From NCBI RefSeq assembly GCF_000208865.1, contig NC_018396.1, positions 2,132,630 to 2,196,629 of the forward strand: DNA of 64,000 nt. Direction: 5' to 3'. The position numbers were made by a program, and so were the translations under genes. The notes beneath the pieces were generated by a model that had not been told where the DNA came from, ran no database searches, and was given only the letters and a program-made list of their open reading frames with translations. This document shows, in pieces, positions 60,001-64,000 of this stretch. Origin of the DNA: Neospora caninum Liverpool (Eukaryota; Apicomplexa; Conoidasida; Eucoccidiorida; Sarcocystidae). Position 1 is the stretch's first letter; each line of letters starts with the position of its first letter.

Positions 60001-63000
60001 GGCTAGTTCTGCCTGAGGAAAAAAAAACGCAGAGACATGCGACATAGATCTGGCTTTCTCGCCGTAGAGCACCAGGCGACAATGGACACCTACGCAGAAG
60101 GTTTTCCCTTTCCTACAAAATCACGGAGAATCATGGAACTGTGCTGTCCCTCTAGATGAATAACCGAGCTTAGTTCGACTTCTTCCTTCCTCACGTTTTT
60201 TTCTCTCGTTGCAAGGACAACGGAAGGGAAGAGGGAGCGGCCGGGTTGGAGGAGTCCATGATTCGGCAAGCTTCTTTTCCCCAGCGGCAGGCCTTAACCG
60301 CACTCATTTGTCCCTGTACGTTGGGTTCCTAAAAGCGGCATCGCCTGTGTCATTCTCAGGGAAACCTAGTGCTTCCACGTTCTCTCCTTTTCAATCGTTT
60401 TACGCCTCTTCGGTGGTACCATTTCTGAAAAACTCCGTCCCTGAACGTCTCAAAGGCAGAAGAATCTTTTAGCACAAAGACATGGGAAAAGGTCCATAGG
60501 GACTTCTAGATATCGCGCCTTCACCCATCCACGAATCCAGCACGAAATAGAGTGTCGGAGCACTCATGCCCAGCCTCAACATTGGCTCACGCTCTGTGGC
60601 GTTTAACGCATTAACCTTTTGTCAGAGCGAAGACGGTATGGACGGAGTTAGTCGATATTCTGCGCTACCGGAGAGTGTATGTATTTTGGATAACTTGCAA
60701 ATACGTCGAAATTCACAGAATTTTCCCCCTGCTCAGGTCGTTTCACCTTTGTGAGCGACGATCACCGTTGCTTTACTTACTGAAGAAATCGCTTTACTGA
60801 AAAAAGCAATTTTAGACTACGAAACGGCGCCGTTCTCTACGATGTGTTTCTCCTTGAATGCCTAACATGCACAGCGGGGCCGTCGGAGTGTGGAGGCCGA
60901 CATGCACAGACAAGCTGAAGGAGACATTGTACGCCTATACATGCATGCGTATCTAAGTACGCGCCCTAACTACATATATGTATATAGGGTATCCGCACGG
61001 TTCAGTAAAATGACTTCATGGTTACAGCTACAACATTTCTGTTTCTCTGTGTAACCGGCACGAGTTTCTGTCCTCCCTTTCGACCGATTAGGTCGCTAGT
61101 AAAACGAAGGGCCTTCCAAACATAACTCTCCGCGTTTTTGCGGGTAACGGTAACAGGTGATGCCGAGCACCAGACCCGTGCTACAGGTGCCATCAAAGGC
61201 TGACGCTGACACCATTGCCATATAATCCTTATTGGAGCACCCCTTCATGGCGCTTTCTTTTCATCAGTTCAGGGAACGGAGTCTGTCTAAAAGCGTCGTT
61301 TTGACTCCATTCTGTGCAGTGAACGCTGCACCTGCGCGGCTGAGGCGAATCCATTTGAGAGGGGTAACGTTACGATGGTTTAATTAGTGGTACGGCTTTT
61401 CTGGTTTCTCCTAAGTGAGGCCAGGTGTGGACTTGGTGTTCGAGCAAGCCCTTACTTTTACGACCGGGTCGTTCCCGATTTGAACAGCGTGAAGCAGTGA
61501 AAGAAACGAGTAACGCGCTTCCCTACGGACGTTTGGATTGGCGGAAGCGCGGCAAATGCACATCTCTATTGCTTTTCTACATGACTCACAAAAACTGACC
61601 GTTTGCTGATTGGTATCCCACATTAAACGAGAGAGTCGACGCGCACTCATGAACGGCTTCGGGTCCCTGCAACGACGCAGGAAAAGAAAAAACGAATGCT
61701 CGCACATCGCGAAAAGAACGGCCTTCTCGTTAACGCACGAGCGGCATGTTACGTTTCTCCAAGGAAAACACAGTTGAGTGCGTAGCAGCAAGACATGACC
61801 TTGGGGGAAAAGAGCGACCGGAAAAGTTATTTCTGTCGAGGTGGATGGGCCCATGTGTTATACACTCGAAATCAAAGTCGTGAGACGTCACGCGCGCAAG
61901 GCCGGTGAAGGGAACATTCCTGGAAAAAGCAAGCACCTCCCCCGCTTCGGTTCGCTCCGAAGAGGACCGACTCGTCTCGGGAAAAACAGGTGGATAGACG
62001 TCTCGGATATATAATCCGCCACGGCCACTTCTAGGTCGACGCGACCGGCAACCCAAAAATCTGCCGAACCTCCTTCGTGCATGACTGCACGCACGCGCTT
62101 CTAAGGTGAGATTCCCATAGTTAGAGTGCGCCGCTAATCAATTGCCCGGCTGTAAACCTGACCGTCTCTGAAATGTGCTGCCACTCATGGCTCCCCGCCG
62201 TTTTAACGTGTCAGGACACCCTAGTTTCCACGCACGGCGGATACGCCGCGTTAGCGCGCCCTCGCTTGAATCGCTACACGAAAAACGTCTCCTTCTCTCC
62301 TCCCGGCAGCCTGCGTCACGTTGCATCGTACTACCCTTCACACATGTTGCCTTCTCTTTTCTCTTTCTCTTGACAGAAAAAGAACAGCGCCCTCAGATGC
62401 ATGGACGATGAGGGCCGGTTCGTTTCTCCCCGCACATTCCCGACGTCCCGTGACATGTTTCATTGTATCACTGCCCTCTCACTGGAACACACGAGCTGTA
62501 CATACACTGTAACACACGCCTATAGGGCACAAGCCAGACCGTCTTTTCTCCAAAGCCTCGTGATGGCAGAACAGTCTGAACTCGCCGCGCTGTTTCTGTC
62601 GTCCCCATTTCCGCTTTCGCCTCGCTTTCCACAACATCAAACGTTCCTTTCGTTCGCTCGTCAGACATATGAAACACTGCCGCCTCCGTGTGATACTTGC
62701 AAGGACGGGTCTCATGGCGTGGTCACACAGACGGTCGCCTCAGGTCTTTGGCGCCTGCAGGAAACTGAGAACTTCCTTTCTCCGACTTGAGCTGTCTTCC
62801 TTCGGCGTTCTCAGGCAGAGGCACAATTGCGGTGTACGCGGCAGCGGGGACCGGGTCCGTCACCTGCCTTTTCCCCTCTCTGGCTGCTCAGCTTTCCACG
62901 TAAAAGGACGAAGATCCCGAACGCTGCGCATGTCCAGTGGTTCGAAAAAGAAAATGGTTTTCTGTCCAACATAGGGGCTCGTTTTCCACTGTCTCCCGTG

Positions 63001-63814
63001 CCTGCCGCAACGCCGTCTATTGCTAGTCACATCTATCTATAGAACAGCATGTTGATACAAACGCACAGATCAACTATTTCTCTCCCAGTAGATCGTCCGC
63101 AGCACGATAGACAGGCACCGGGCTGGGAACGCCTTTTGGCTTCCGTTCGGAGCTACCTATATTTGCGTGCGGCAACAATCGGCATTCCGAGTAACGCATA
63201 TCAGACGAGAAAGCAAATCTATACATTCGGGTACGGATGGACCGCCGCACAGATGCACATGGCGGTATATAAAATATGCACAGTCGACGAGCGAGAGCAC
63301 ACGCCAGAGAGCATCTAGACAAGCATGTATACCATGTGCCCGGCTGGACCGCTTCACACACGAACCATACATGCCCACAAAGGGAAATTCTGCGGCAACA
63401 CACGAGAAAGCACATTGTCTCAACATACAGATGCATATAATCTCTAAATGAATGTAACGCGAATGCGGGTGCACACCAGAGATCCAAATGTATGTTCACA
63501 TATCCTGCGGCATTCGTACCGCTCTCGATATTCCACGTCTCTCTCACGGACTCTCCGGTGTTTTACTCTTCTCGTTTCCCGGACGCACGCGCTCGAAGGG
63601 TTGCGCGATCAGAGAGACACATCATCATTCTCTGAACCTGGACGGCAGCGTATCCTTCCCTCGCTCCCCGTTGGTTTCCGCTAGGTTGTCCTGCGTTTTT
63701 GTCCCCTGCGGCTTCGCGACTTTGCGTCTCAGCGGGGTCTCTCTCACTCTCTCTTCGCGCCTAAAGTGCGACGCTTCCTTTCTTGGCGCCTGTGGCTGCA
63801 TCTTGGTTCCAGCT
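60001..63814. other. Intergenic, no gene resolved
   Basis: Short frames only. The longest (61411-61854, minus, 147 codons; 62401-62790, plus, 129 codons) show no recognisable motif. A TGCATGC lies at 60942-60948 next to a short TATATG stretch. GC content rises sharply after about 63690. Confidence 0.4.
60942..60948 (+). promoter_or_regulatory. TGCATGC element
   Basis: An exact TGCATGC within CATGCATGCG, about 940 bases after the L13 stop. No adjacent start site was identified, so it may be chance. Confidence 0.2.
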
Positions 63815-64000
63815 TCACTTCCCGCCCTCTGCGCCCCGGAGCCAAGCTCGGCCCTCGACGAGCGGGTCCGGCACCGGCAACCCCTGTCTCTGGAAGCCGG
63901 CGCGGAGTTCGGCGACGTCGGCACCCAGGAGGATCGCCCCCAGCGACAGGCAGAGCACGCCCCAGACGGTCGCGTCGCCTCTCGCAGCGGCGTCGAGGAC
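63815..64000 (-). CDS. Possible C-terminus of a membrane protein, cut by the window edge
   Basis: On the minus strand the frame is open from the window end to a TGA at 63815-63817 (61 codons), with strongly G/C-biased third positions like those of RPB1. It contains one hydrophobic stretch (VWGVLCLSLGAILLGADV) that could be a membrane helix, followed by a polar tail ending in GGK. The opposite strand is also open over the same bases, so strand assignment rests on the hydrophobic segment. No family was recognised. Confidence 0.33.
   Translation of the reverse strand, partial: VLDAAARGDATVWGVLCLSLGAILLGADVAELRAGFQRQGLPVPDPLVEGRAWLRGAEGGK

Overview
This window is nuclear DNA from a coccidian apicomplexan, most consistent with Toxoplasma gondii or a close relative (Hammondia, Neospora). 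The assignment is inferred from gene content, since no search could be run. The evidence is a tissue-cyst-coccidian-type NTPase (GDA1/CD39 apyrase) sequence, an intron-rich RNA polymerase II largest subunit with an irregular CTD, very long low-complexity Ser/Arg/Glu-rich exons, GT-AG introns of about 100-1000 bases, TGCATGC elements and intronic TA microsatellites. One run of 100 N (38668-38767) is an assembly gap.

Layout, left to right. 1-2346: two tandem paralogous small genes (plus strand) with LEA-like amphipathic, Ala/Lys-rich segments; the first is cut by the window edge. 2347-5626: no gene resolved. 5627-8440: a minus-strand gene of small exons encoding a coiled-coil protein, including a 36-base microexon. 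10502-12447: a minus-strand NTPase pseudogene with two in-frame stops and one frameshift. 15439-24280: a plus-strand six-exon gene for a protein of about 2,614 residues, with an N-terminal Ig-like (ASH/MSP-like) domain, long coiled coils and a disordered Ser/Arg-rich tail, probably centrosomal or cytoskeletal. 25989-36060: a minus-strand gene for a largely disordered protein of about 3,186 residues, of unknown function. Its 5' end faces RPB1 across a 4.4 kb divergent region that contains the gap.

40484-49976: RPB1 in twelve exons whose phases all agree, about 1,901 residues, ending in a short acidic exon that lacks an ATG and is easily missed. 52189-52557: an organellar bacterial-type ribosomal protein L14. 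55035-55655: a truncated folate/biopterin transporter (BT1 family) remnant interrupted by an in-frame TGA. 57550-60000: an organellar L13 in five exons. At the right edge an open frame (63815-64000, minus) may be the C-terminus of a membrane protein.

The housekeeping genes (RPB1, L13, L14) have no obvious common pathway with their neighbours, except that L13 and L14 would serve the same kind of organellar large ribosomal subunit. I saw no CRISPR array, insertion sequence, rRNA or convincing tRNA, and no clear new multi-gene system. The most informative points are the two decayed genes, the reconstructed multi-exon models and the paralogous LEA-like pair.
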